Positions 23,065 through 35,666 of a stretch of DNA of 64,000 nucleotides are shown here, one piece after another. This DNA comes from Eutypella sp. D-1. Its lineage: Eukaryota > Ascomycota > Sordariomycetes > Xylariales > Diatrypaceae. Below the pieces are notes generated by a model. That model saw only the letters and a program-made list of their open reading frames with translations. It ran no database searches and was not told where the DNA came from. The stretch spans positions 1,488,001 to 1,552,000 of the forward strand of contig JAJTTP010000006.1 of assembly GCA_023313575.1 (NCBI GenBank), written 5' to 3'. The position numbers and the translations under genes are program-made. The first letter of the stretch is position 1; every line of letters begins with the position of its first letter.

Positions 23065-25995
23065 ACATACTATCTCTCTATAGCTATGCTGGGTGCTGGG
23101 GAGCCTAGTCATCGCAGCACTGTCCTGTCCCAGGTTCCTCCGTCGCCGGGCGCTCGGGGGCAACTAGAGCCGTGGCCGCTGTCTTCAGGCAGGGATCTGA
23201 CGAAGCCTGTGGGATTCACATGTATGTCAAGATGACAACCAGTATTGATTGAGGGGATTTCGCCACTCGGTATCATCGGTAGCAGTTGTTGGCAACCCGT
23301 TCATAATACTCCGGCTTCATCATGATGTGCATACTGTACTTAGGCACCAAGCACCGGCTACGCCCCCGGAATCCTTATAGCCTGCGCGCTCCAGACCTTA
23401 TTGGTATAAGCGGTTCACTACGCACGGCCCGCCTCATCTCGCGGCGCTCGAAATCAACTAGCTAACTCATGCAACGGCGTCCTCTAACTGTACGTAGTAT
23501 AGATGTGTTAGGCCGTTGTGCCATCATGTCAAGGGGGACTGGTCATGACATAGTATATACGCGCAGATAGGTAGAATCAAGGCCGTCCTTATATACGTAG
23601 TACGGACTAAGCCCCCTTTTTTCATCGTATTTCGAGACATGGTGTGGTACCTTATAGGGATTCGCATCTGGGCATGTAATGCTTACTTACACCTTGCTAT
23701 GTAGTAGTAGGTCTGTAAAACCCAGGGCAACGGCTCGTCGCTATATTCGGAGATAGAACCCGGGTTGATCCGAACTCCCAAAAATTACGTACATATATAT
23801 CTACGGAGGAGATCCTCATCACCATGACGCCCGTAACATAGAAGATCTGCCAAAAAATACATACATGGTTGAGGAGCCAAGATACCAGACACCACTCATC
23901 TACTATGTATGGCAATGTGAAGTTTGGGTGGGGTCAGAACACATCCAAGTTGCTGCTCAGTAACGGGCTTAGAAATAAAACCGCCCTAAAAACACCAAAC
24001 TTACATTTCTACGAATTCGAAGTCAGGACAATAAGGACGGAGTAAACCTTCGTACTGTGCCGCACACCAGCATACGTAGTGTCGCAAAGGGTCTGGTACC
24101 CCAAATCTTCTAACATATGAACGACCACAGGGAAGAAAGCCAAAGAGAAATGAGAGTGCGGAAAGAAATGAGTAGTACCTTTTTGTTTGTGTTACAAATC
24201 CCCGGAAACCAGACCAGGAGCAGCAGCAGAGTGGCAGGAGAGCGGGTTCTGTACACATGCAGTGATGTGCTAGATTAGGCCTGTTCATGCAAGGTCGGCC
24301 AATTGATCACATCACATTACATCACATTATCTACATACATACGCAAGCGCACGCTAGGTAAATAGTTAGTTAACGAGATATCCAGGCACGGGTTTCCAAG
24401 GACCAGCAGACCAGATTTGGGGTGGAGGTCGCGTCGTGGGTAAAAAAACCGGCCGGAAATGGAAAGGTTTGCGGGGACGCAGACCGCACGAGCCGGTTAG
24501 CATTCCCCGAACCCCCGGGAGTCCAGTCGATTGGATCCCCCTTTTCTCTGTCGGTGCCCTGTTGCCTGCGGCCTAATGCAAGGGGGTCTTCCCTGCTTGG
24601 TTGGGGGGGGGGGGGTTGCTGCGAGGCCTCTTGACATCGCGCGGAACTAACCGACGAACACCTAATCATCGTAGAACGATGGATCCTCGAAGGGGGAGGG
24701 GGATGGAGGTGAGAAGAGGAAGAACGACACAAGTTCATAACCACGGGTTGTCGCAAAATTATCTATCAACGACAGCCTAGAGAGTATTAGACAAGTATTC
24801 CGAGCCGTGGTTATGCTAGCTAAGTACAACTACCGACGTAATAAATGATATGACGATCTACGATGATGCTCCTTTCCATTATCGTACCCGTGGACTTCAT
24901 AGGGCTGGCAGGCAGGTCTTATATGGTTATAGCGTGATACTATACCCAACGCGTAATCAATATAGCCTGGGGGTTTTGTCTGTTAATTCCCTTTTTTGAA
25001 TCTCCGTGCCTTACTCTAGTTGAAGCTATTCGTCAATAGATCACCCTCTGAAGGCGGCGGAGTGGGCTATTAGGTGGGTGGATATGGGGTAATTATGTCA
25101 GAACCACCCAAACATGGGGAAGGGACGGGACCAAACGCTCGGGCTCATCACACACCCTTCCTTTTTTACAAGTATTCTCCCCAAAGCCCCAGGTTCCATG
25201 GGTAGACTAGACACCACATAGGGCAATCTCATCAACGAGTCGGGGAATTAATTCCCTGACTTATTGAGGGGTATGATGGTATGATAGCAATAGTTGTCTA
25301 TCTCCCTTGCGGACCCTGAACGCCGGGCCCGACCCCGGGGAGCGCTTCTCGGGTAGGATCGAATTTGAAACGACAGGACTTGATACCCAGGTAAGCAGTA
25401 GTTATAGTTATGTTTGGATTTCTTGTTTTATCTTTCTTTTACGAGTTACCTTTATCCAGGGTCTCTTGCATCTATCCCGTCTCCCTCCGTGCTGCGCCGA
25501 GAACCCTTGCAGTAGTCCGTCGTCCTAGCGTTTCACTCAACCGGGCCCCGGGAGGTAAGTAATAAGGGCCTGGGCAACCTGGGGTAGTGCGACTAGCAAC
25601 GGGAAAGGGCACAAAGCATGTTCGCATGAAACTGCATGCATAGTCTGCCCAGGTGATCGTATGCTGTTCAATCCATGATGGTGAGGCTTTCTAGCAAGAT
25701 ACATAGGAGGAATGAGGGGTCACGCTGCATGAATCACGAAACCCCCTCTATCGAGGGAGGAAACGACAAACCCCAAGATCGGGTCGAGAGCTCGACGCTT
25801 GCATTCAACATCCACGAGTTACAGGTAACTAACTAAGCAAGTATACGCGGTCGGTCAGTTTTCCGCCTGCTTGTCGCTGTTTATGCGAGGGGGCTTGGCC
25901 GCGTGTTACCCGCGTGTTGCCATCCCGCGTCCAGGTCACGTTGCAGCACATCATCACATCCATCTCATTACATCATGCAATGAGACCTCGGACGC

Positions 25996-26021
25996 GGGGG
26001 CGGGGGCGGGGCGGGGCAGGG
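25996..26021 (+). repeat. Guanine-tract array, possible G-quadruplex
   Basis: Five runs of three to five G separated by one or two bases (GGGGGCGGGGGCGGGGCGGGG then CAGGG) meet the usual quadruplex pattern. No gene start is nearby, so any regulatory role is unknown. Confidence 0.5.
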
Positions 26022-26887
26022 CCGGAGCGCAAAGGGACGGGGTAGAGGCGGTAGAGGGGATTGTCCTACCTGTCGACGTCTTATTGCAGTCCTGCCCGCC
26101 ATTCGATTCGTCCGGTGAGAATCCGCCTCCGCCTGTCTATCTGCAGACGTATAAAGGCCGACGTATACGTATGCCACATGTTCTTCGGCCACGTCATTGA
26201 TATGCCGAATCCGAGAGGGCGAGCACGCTTCGTCTCCTTGGATGAGCCTACCATGTATGTAGACTAGCATATAAAGTCCGATAGGTTTGGGAGAGCTTGT
26301 TGGTGTGAGAACTTCAATGGTTCAGCAACGTGTGATAGAGAGCCCAGTAGAAAGGTTCACTGCTATGTCGAACCGCATTTCGAGATGAACAAGGTGCGAC
26401 ACTACGTTTCCACGCGGCTTTTTGATTCACAGTGAGAGATTGACACAGTCGCCTCTACGCATTCGAACCCGCGACCACGATGGTATCAGCAAATGTGATT
26501 ATGTCAATTTACGTGACCACGTAAGCAGGGTATCTTTCTCCCTCTATGCCAACCAACCCGTAACACCTCCCTTTTGCTCCCGTGCTCTGACAAAGACAAA
26601 TGAGTGCGTGCTTGATACTTAGAAACATGGAACGAAAGTGTTCCGCCAGATATAAATAGCAGCTCATGGTGCACATGCGACGCCCACCCGTCCCATGGGC
26701 TGGACAATATATCGGTCCACAATCTGCCATGAATTACAATCGAATTCCATAACAACTCCCTGGAAATTCCCTGTGACATTCACACCTACCGAGCCGCCTT
26801 CTCTTAGCTGCTCTGTTTCTCGTATAATATAATTAGAAGCTCATAGAAGTGGATGAATCCCTCGGAGAAAAGGTCCATGCAGATTTA

Positions 26888-28935
26888 TCAATCTTCTTTG
26901 ACGGCAATGATGTGAGAATATTGCCAGTACGTTCCGTACTCGATACACTCCTGGATGATACTCTCGTCATCCCACCACCAGCGGTCTGCACGGACATAGC
27001 TGCCCCAGACTTCTTGCCAGAGCATTCTGGTAATAAGGCTGCGAAGTTCAAGCTTCGCAGGTGTGATATCCTGGTCCCCTTCGGATGTGTTGGTATTCTG
27101 AGGTACAGCCGGAACCTCAAGGGTGGCGATAGTGCTCCCCTTTCCACGGAGTCTTCCAACCTCCAACCAGTCTGGGAATGTACCACTAGGGTGGGTCGTG
27201 CGAAACATTCTCTCGAGATTTATCAACAAGTTCTCGAAAAGCCATTGTCGCAAAATTGGTCCCATTGAGGACGAAACAGGCTGAGGGTCGATGAGTGTAA
27301 GATGCAAAGCTCCTCCAGGCGCTAGACATCGGTTGATGTGACGCAGGAAAGGTGGGATATCTGTGGAAGGAAACAACACTGGCATCGCCAAACAAGTTAC
27401 AGTGTTGAATAAATGCGGGGGTAGAGTACGGAAGGCCGCGGATGAGGAGACGGTAGGTACAAGAATTGGCTGGACGTTGGGGAAGAGATTCGGGGATATC
27501 GGTGTGGTTGCGAGATGCGACAAAACGACCTGGGGGTGGAGTGCTGCTAGGAAAGAAGCAGAAGCTAAAACAATTTTGAGCTTTTATTCGACCAAAGCTA
27601 GTTTGGAGACAGGTAGACTTACCTTGACTCTCGTAAAGTGCGAGAACGCGGTGAGCACGTGAAGAAGCTCCCTCATCGGGGCCGCTGTCCGTCAGCCCCA
27701 AGTCGGCATAGCTGCCAATCTGATGGAGAGCAGAGAACATCCAACGCTTTTTAGTCATCTCGAGCTCCTTATAAACCCTTGTGTCCGATGTATCACCCAT
27801 GCCGGCCTTGATATTGGCTAATATGAGTTCTGGACTCGCCATTGCCATCATTTTGACTTCGCGCTGTAGTGCCACGATGTCGGGTGACATGTAATGATCG
27901 ACAGTCGGGCTATCTGGGGAGTCCTGGATTTTGTCCTTTGGCGATACTGACCTCGCCCGCCTGGCTGGTGTACAATCCCACTCATGTGGTGGTTTCCAGG
28001 CCTCCGAGTTGGGCCCTCTACTCTCGTTGTTCCAAATAGGCTCATGACTGGTGGGGTTATTTCGGACTCTGATTGGTGGTGGCGTCTGGGGCAGTTGGGA
28101 AGGGGGCATAAGAAATTTGCTATCTCCAATAGTCGCAGGGGTGTTGGCGGAAGCGTCAGTATCGACCTCCTGCTCAGGCTCACTATCATGAATATCTGAG
28201 TCTTCATCCTGTGGCTCGGATATAGAAGGAGTGGCCACCTTTTCCCCGTCAGAAGAGATATGAATCTCAGAGAGTAAGCGGTCAATGTCTGCATCCACAG
28301 TTCGAGGTGACGCAGTGGTCTCAGTGGTTCTGGTAATGAAGGAGGATTGACCTAGGGACTGGAATAGGTACTCTGGATTAGAAGCCGAGGCTGAGTCTCT
28401 CTCGCATGGCCCACCGCTCCAGCCGCCGATACTAGAAGCGGATGGTTGTGTGTTCTTGGAGAATATCGAGTCTATTGAATTAACTATCAGTAATTATACA
28501 CACGGTGATCTGGGTGGTAGTGTCCCTACCTCGAGATGAGGCGGTGGAAGTAGCATCGCCGAACTCGGGGAGATTAAGGGGCAAGAAAGGCTCGGTGGCC
28601 GGCTTCACGGTTAGCTGAGAAGGGTTAGGGTGTGAAAGAAAGGACTTGACATCGTAAGTCGAAGCACGCCTGTCTCCGATTTCTCCATCAGTAGATGACT
28701 CCGGCACAGTAGCTGGTCTCTTCGCCTTGGATAGCGAACCGGGCGTCTTGCGAATTTTTGTCACGAAGAGGCCGAAGCCACGATCGCTGGATGAGGAGCT
28801 GTTGGTCGAAGTTGATCGACGGTCACTTGATGATCTCTTCTGGGCACTTCCCTTAGTTTTTCCCTCCTGTTCCTTCTTGATTATCCTCTCCTTGAGAAGC
28901 TCCCTGTTGGGATCCGTCCACAGAACGTCAAACAT
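26888..28935 (-). CDS. Methyltransferase-like protein of filamentous fungi
   Basis: Minus-strand exons are 28935-28530, 28471-27623 and 27543-26888, giving 636 aa. The N-terminus MFDVLWTDPNRELLKER leads into a charged, Ser-rich disordered region of about 270 residues (KKEQEGKTKGSAQKRSSSDRR and similar). The C-terminal third resembles class I SAM-dependent methyltransferases of the type 11 kind: RWMFSALHQIG, a post-motif region with LPPHLFNTVTCLAMPVLFPSTDIPPFLRHINRCLAPGGALHLTLIDP, then WLFENLLINLERMF and WQEVWGSYV. CLAPGGALHLTLIDP fits the usual motif III strand. A clear Gly-rich motif I (GxGxG) is not visible, so activity is uncertain. The last acceptor reads CTAGCAG, a tandem NAGNAG site, and using the first AG adds one Ala. 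Substrate and location are unknown. Confidence 0.75.
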
Positions 28936-29989
28936 CTTTATTCTTGGCTGAAATTAAACTTCCCGTTTGCTTAATGATTGAGATGATGACCTGCCGAATA
29001 TTTGCTTACTCTACCCAGGTAGAGGAACAGCATTTGGTCATCACCTAGACGCCGAAATGGTAGCGCCGTAGGATCGACAAGTGAGACAAGGGGGTATACC
29101 GGACTGCGGATTCGGGACCACAGTGGAAGGCGTATGGGGAAGATGTAGTTACGACAGGGCCCAAATGCCCCTATGTCCTAATACGACGTGTGAAGGTAGG
29201 GTATTAGATAATATTAGACAGTAATAGAATGGGTCGACAGAAGTGTCGATTGATGTTGCACAGTGATGGGAAGAGAAACAAAGGACTTGAATATCTGCGC
29301 CGAATTTGTAGGTGATCAATATTCAAGGAATACGTGACCGTAACCGAGTCAGCTTTGGGAGCTTGATTGTCGTATCCTAGGGGTTGTCTTTCCCTTTATC
29401 GTTGTTATTGACGTTGTTATCGTCTTGGAAACTTGCAAAAACCTCGAGACTATTGTATAATATTGCGACAAACTGGAAGCCTGGAAACCTAGGAGTTGAG
29501 GTGGCAAGGCGATGCCTGAAGGTGATAGGCAGGGTGATGTAAACAGAGCTGGAGCTTCAAGTTGGCTGACCCCTGAGGTATTCCCAAGTACCTTCAGGTG
29601 GTAAGGATAGTAAGGATGTTAAAAATCAGGATTGATTGGCTACGTACCGGGACGTGCAACCAAAAGATTACTCCTAACGATACCTAGTCGGGTATATATG
29701 TAGGCACTGAATGATGAAGTTCAAGTCTATGGGTAGATGACCGGTGATGATGATGGTGGTGGTGACGATAGTGGTGGAGGAGGAGGTGGTGATGATGGTG
29801 GCGAGTTTACGAAGTACAGGTAGGTAGATAAAGTTAAAGGTGAGACAAAAGTGATACCCGGACTTATCGATCTGCTCTGCCTACCTAAGTAGCTAGAATA
29901 ATAGGTAGGCAGGTACGATAGGAGACCCTGATTTCAAAATAGGTACGTAGGAGGTATCCACAGATGAGGGTAAAGCAGGCATCTATGAT

Positions 29990-30670
29990 ATTTCCATACT
30001 TAGGTACTTAGGTACATCCACCTTGATACTTATAGTACCTACACCACCTAGTCAGTGTACTTGCATACATGTATGCAGGCCTTGGGTGTTTGGGGAAGGC
30101 ACGCTGCAGTTGTTGATGAGCAGCTATGGGGAATAATACCTTACATACTTACCGAGGTAGGTAGATAGGCCATACCTACCTATAATAAGCAGCACTGACC
30201 AGAGGAGGCGGGTAGGATGGGTACAATAGATAGTTGAAAGAAAGCCATCAAGTCAACGCGCCTTCCCGAGGGTTCGTTCCCCTCCTATGTACATGACAAG
30301 GCAGCATTAGGTACTTACCCGTACATACCTACCTACATCTTATAATAGCCCCCCCCCCCCCCTGGAGAGGAGACTGGAGCCTACCTATATACCTGGTAGG
30401 TCCCTACTTACCTACCTAGGTATCCATACATCGATGAACACAGGTATGGATCTATGCTGGCGATGGACTATACCACATCTGTCATGTTCCGATCCCAATC
30501 GCAGGTCTACTTATCTAACAGTATCTATCTCCCTTCCATGCGTAGGCACTCTTATGGGTGGGTGTAATGCTCAGAACCAAGACGGCCTATGGATAATCTA
30601 CCTACTTAGGTAGCTGTCTTCGCGGGTAGAGTGGTGCTACCTACCTACTTAGGTAGATATGTAGGTAGAA
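29990..30670. repeat. Dense field of TACCTAGGTA-type palindromes
   Basis: Clusters at about 29996-30060, 30130-30185, 30311-30436 and 30598-30668 repeat the words TACCTA, TAGGTA and CTACCTACCTAGGTA in both orientations, separated by ordinary AT-rich DNA. The arrangement is dispersed rather than a strict tandem array. Confidence 0.55.
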
Positions 30671-32280
30671 GAAACTAATCAATTCATGGACACACTTCTT
30701 GCCCGATCTCGATTTTGTTATAGTTTTTATCATACAGCCCTCTAATTCTTACCTGTACACTGGATCGTTCGAAGATTTTAAGGAGGCAACAGATCACCGC
30801 TTCAAACTTTTTTGGGCAATATCCCTGCAACTAAGCGATTAGTACCATCCGCATGGTCCAATCGTGTCACGACAGGGAGCCGGTTATGGTAATCAATCCC
30901 CTTGACCTTACCTCCTCGGTACGTACCGCATCGATGCCTGCAACCTTCACAGCCAGCCTTCAAAGTCTTTGCCCAGACGTCGGTAATTATCTCCTACAGA
31001 GTAGTTAGCAAAAATCCTTCCTCAGCTGCATCAGTTGCTGATGAGGCTCAGGTACAACGCAGCTTCTCCCATTAGAGATGAGAACTAGGACATGGGCTGA
31101 CGTAGAGTTGACCACATGACCAATCAGACCTACATATCGAGGGGTAATCCGTTAAAACATCGCTACGCAATATCCACCGATTTGTTGAACCGATATATGC
31201 CCCCTCAGTGACTCGAACTGTGATTGAGCAGCATGGGATGACCACAGCTCCGAACCGAGCCGCCCTTGTGCCTCTTGAGTGAGCAGCTAGGGGATTGGGC
31301 GACCCTGCAAGCTACGGAGCTTACCCGTGCAACATGTCAACTAATTTTGGGGCTTGTCTCTTCCCTAGTACAGAGTCAGTCGCACCAATCTTGGACGAGT
31401 CCGCCCAATGAGGGGTTGAGGTGACCAAGACCCGCCGGATCGAGTGTGCACAGAGGATGCCCGACTGACATACATAAGTACTCCTCGCTGAATCTTTTAT
31501 CAATAGAATTATCGTGGCCGTAGCCGAACGAATACCCTGTCTCAAGCGCTGTCTAGCTGACCTGCTGCTCGTCCACACATGAAGCTGCGCTCGTCATGCA
31601 AATGACGGGGTGGGACGGCAGAACATGAAGACTTTTCTTCTTCGACGTAAAACGCCAATGCCAGACTAGCACAACTCTCGCATCGGTTTACTCGACTACA
31701 TAAGATACAGTGTGCGATGCCGATTCCTGCTCTTGAACCCGCCCGTGTTTGCTTGGTTCTCTGCAGTCGGCCTAATGACGGAAGCTCAGCGTGGCAAACT
31801 CGAGGTTGAACAGTCACTACCCATTGTCTACGCAAAGCAGCGCCCTCTTGGGGAGGAAAGAAATCTCTTATAGAATAATACTAGCAGCATATAGTGAGAT
31901 GGATGTACTTGTTTTCATGAAAAGTCAGAGACCCGAATCCATGGATAGGCCGTGGAGTTTGCTGGGATACACCTTCTGCGACACCGTCTATGTGACACGG
32001 AGCAGAGGGGTAAGCTGATATACTCGCACCTAATAAGTGTGCCCGCAGGGATTGTCCCAGGCTTCTAGGCGACATAGATGGTTATGAACGCTATGGTACG
32101 TCTGACAGTCTCGAAAGGTAAGCACATATATCTATCTCTATATGACAGTTGCCAAGTAGCCAGCCACGATCTGCAGAAAAGGTCCGGCCCGCTGTTTTCA
32201 CTAAAGCCGAATGGCCCGGACCACACTGCATGAGCACTGTTGTTCTAGACACCGAGAATTTTGTTGAGGACTTGTCGCCG

Positions 32281-32306
32281 CCGGTTCAAAAGTGGACTTG
32301 AACCGG
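32281..32306. repeat. Perfect 9-bp inverted repeat with 8-nt loop
   Basis: CCGGTTCAA at 32281-32289 is followed after eight bases by TTGAACCGG at 32298-32306. Each arm resembles part of a tRNA B box (GGTTCAA), but no tRNA cloverleaf can be built around it. It is intergenic and of unknown meaning. Confidence 0.6.
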
Positions 32307-35300
32307 AGCATAGCCCACCGGATAACATCCCCTCCTCGTCGATCTGCAGTCGTTTGACGAATCGTATTACCGTGAGCCTACCTATAAATGGCAATCTCTG
32401 GCGTGGTCCCGGTTCTGCGGTCTCTGTTTGCGTGGCGCTCCTTTCGTACTATACGACACTCCAGCACGGCATTAAGTAGTCAGTCATGATCGGTTCACTC
32501 ACCTCTTATATATACCTAATAGGTACTCGGCATTGGTCCCTCGGTTCCGGTGTGATGGGAACCCCTGGGGATGAATATGTGTGCTATACATGAGCCGGAA
32601 AATTAGCATTGGCGAGAAGCGAAAGAAGAGAATCAGTCTAAGCAGGAGCAGTCTGGAAAACCTTTGAGAACCATGTTTCTCTCTGATTCCACGTAAGGGC
32701 CGCGAAGTCCACGGTGGCCGTATGGTGTGAGTCGAGGTGTTAAAGAGCCTATCGGAACTCAACACCCAGCGTAGTCGACCAAGCTAGTGGGAGAATTATG
32801 TAAAAAATGAATCGACCTTTCCATGAAAGAACTTTTTTTCCAGTTTCCACTGAGACTGAAAATAACCTGGTCACTCTAGATGTTCTCTGTCAATGTTAAT
32901 AGGGTAGAGTATCTGCTATCATCTCAACGGTTGATCCCCAGGCCATCCAAGTGAAGCTGTAATTCACAGTGGCGACATTTTAATCTAGTTCGCGCCGGGA
33001 GAAAATTAACTATACACCACAATTATATAGTTATGTGTATAGGTTCATGCATGAAGGGACTGGGAATATGGGTAGGGTTATGTAGCTCGTAGGCGATCAT
33101 AGATCCCTCGACGGGAAAGGGGGGACGAGGCAATCCCTCCCCGTGAAGACGGACATGAGATACATAACTTGACCAAGCCTGACACCCACGTTGAAAAAAG
33201 GGGGCTGCAGCCAGTAGGCATAGCACGCCGCCGTCTCCGCTCCTGTGTGAGCCCCAATATTGGCCTGTGTGACGGTGCATTTCGGTAATTGGAGAATATT
33301 CCCGTGTGTCTTAGGCGGCCATCCGTCTCTCCAATACAACAGCAGATTGAGGAGCTGATCCCGGAGGGGATATTCATTAGACGAGCCTTTAGGGAATCGT
33401 GCGGGAAGCCTTGCATATGCTTGTGTTTGCATCCATCGCATCACTTATGCTCCCACACCCAGCTGACCAGCGGCGTAGACTCTAAGGTTACCGACACACT
33501 CTGACACTCTTTCGGACGGGGAATCTCGAGGACGTCGACGCATGGCGCCGAGCGGCATGTGTAGCCGTTAGGCGTATACACCACATTTCTGCGGGACAGA
33601 CAGGAACTTCACGGACGGAAGGACGGGTTTTATCACGGGCTCCTAGGCTCGAAAGACAGTGCTGAACAATAAGCTTGTGGCCATGATAATTACACCTCAA
33701 CGGCAGACAGCATGAGCAGTAATCTGCATGCTTGCTGGCATGGAAAGCTACTATCCGCGCTTCTAAAAGAAATCACCTGAAGACTGTATACGCACCTTCT
33801 CATGGAGGGGACAGATAGAAGCTAGACTTAAATGTATATCTGTCCTCGACCCGGTCTCTCGGTGATGTAACTAATATAGGCGGGCTAAGACACAGCCGAG
33901 TCCGACAACCACTTTTTCACTCCCAAGTCAGTCTCAACCCTCGTCCCCTAGACGACTGACACAGGAAAGAGGATTCTTATCGTTATTCGATAAGTAATAT
34001 TTTAGCAGTTTGGGGGTAAACCTTGCATTTCATCTCCATTACACTCTTTCTTAAGCTGCGCAGTACGCACCTTTGTAACCCACCATTGCTATCCCTTTAG
34101 TGGTCCGGAGCACAAGCACCCCTCGCATCTACATCTATGAGATGAGATAATATTCCCAACGAATGAATCTCGAATTCGTTCCTTGGAATTGGTAAGTTTT
34201 TGATGACAATACGATGGCACATGCTAACCAAAATGCTAGATAGACTAAAATATTACCTTCCACCTCATCGGTCTTTCAACTTCCTATTGGGCGACAACAG
34301 GGTTCTTCATCCCCTTTTCTTCATTCCCTCTAGCTGTACTACCATAATACCCGGGCCTCGATCATAATCTGCAGAAACCGTCTACAAGATTGATATTTGA
34401 TCGTACGGCAGACATGGACTCGACATCTTGCATCTAATGCACCTAGACCTTTCTATTTCGACGTTCGTATTATCTGACTGCTTTATCGCGGTAACCTGAG
34501 CACCTGCACACTCAGAAAAAAGGGGGTCAAGTTCAAGCAGCTTCATTACACGTGCATATATCATAATAAACACCATATACCATAAGTAAGTACATACCTA
34601 CCTAAGTACCTAGGTAATCTTGGAAATGCATACCTACCTTGCCTCCCAAAGTCCCTATTGGCAGCTACCCCAGGTAAAGTTCTTAATAGGAACACCTCTT
34701 AAGGCACCTGAATCCGTTTATCCGTTCGCTTTGAATCTTCTTACCATAAGGGCCGGGCCTTCCTCATTTTATACCCATACCCCCCACCTTCCCAGCAACG
34801 CAGTTGATGTTGATGAATCTTCACTCAGGCGGTCACCTATACAGACTGTTTCAAAATTGCTTACATAAAGATTGGAATTCAATCTGAGTGGCTGTGACTG
34901 GTGGTTTCCATTTTCTTACGCATTGTTCCTTCCATATCACTATAAACCCTCTTCACTTCAAACATATTAGAAACAACCTTGGAACCTTCATCTGATGTGG
35001 TGATATTTATTCATAATAGGTTGGGCAACCCTTCAGGCCCACTATCTCAACTAGACTTACATACATATACTTCATACCTCTCCCAGGTGGGATACAACCG
35101 GGGAAAACGCAGGTAGTCTGCATATGTCTAACCTGCGACCTACGGATAACCTGTACCTGGCCAGCTCAGTGTCACAATTTCATCTCAATTCATCAACAAG
35201 ACCTGGGCAATATTACCTGTCTGTACCAGGTAACTCTTACAAGCCAATCAACCGCCGGCCTTACGTAGTTCCTTGGTTCTAACCCCGGAACCGCACCAAC

Positions 35301-35666
35301 ATTCCCACTTCCCAGTGACCTTTACCCTCCATCTCGTTTTCATACTTGACACTCACTTCTCCCTCACCATCAACCGCGTCGTTGTGTGGCACCAACATTC
35401 TTATCCAATGGCCTCCCTCGCCGGCCAGGAATAACATTCACTTTATTTATTTATTTATTTCTCTTCGTTCATTCTTCTGAATATTCCTGATCGTCCATGA
35501 TCGTTACTTACTAGACGTCGATAAGAATCTAGAGCCTATCATCACATTACATCACACCAGACCACCGAGGCTAGTTGGTTCCATACTACCTACAATAATA
35601 CTACCAACCGGCTGTGCTACATCATACAGCACTATCGTAGCCGTGTTTACCAGGTCGGAAGGCAAG

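Larger units (their letters stand above)
22306..26887. other. Gene-poor region of 4.6 kb
   Basis: No gene can be supported. It holds CA/TA microsatellites at 23023-23064, a run of 13 G at 24603-24615, CATCACATTACATCACATTA words near 24306-24328, and a G-tract array at 25996-26021. A short stretch at 25300-25391, ending at a GTAAGC donor-like site, has an exon-like composition. It cannot be joined to a gene and I leave it uncalled. Confidence 0.5.
28936..35666. other. Gene-poor region of 6.7 kb, rich in TACCTAGGTA words
   Basis: No gene can be supported on either strand. The part from about 29.8 to 30.7 kb is dense in TACCT/AGGTA palindromes and has a C14 run at 30349-30362 and GGT/GAT-type triplet runs near 29740-29810. 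A 9-bp perfect inverted repeat lies at 32281-32306. The last kilobase is AT-rich and pyrimidine-rich, with TTTA repeats near 35447-35460, and is upstream of the purine permease gene. Confidence 0.5.

Noticed and set aside
26440..26520. tRNA-like B box (GGTTCGAA on the minus strand)
   Set aside because: The T arm does not pair properly and no A box or acceptor stem can be placed.
30221..30292. tRNA-like segment with a GAGGG-TTCGTTC-CCCTC T-arm
   Set aside because: The T loop lacks the near-invariant A58, and there is no D arm or anticodon arm.
30349..30362. Homopolymer C and G runs here and at 24603-24615 and 63304-63316
   Set aside because: Common in intergenic DNA and prone to sequencing length error. 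No function is inferred.
31197..31270. GTTCGAGTC-type B-box match on the minus strand
   Set aside because: Stems do not pair and no cloverleaf forms. At best it is a relic.
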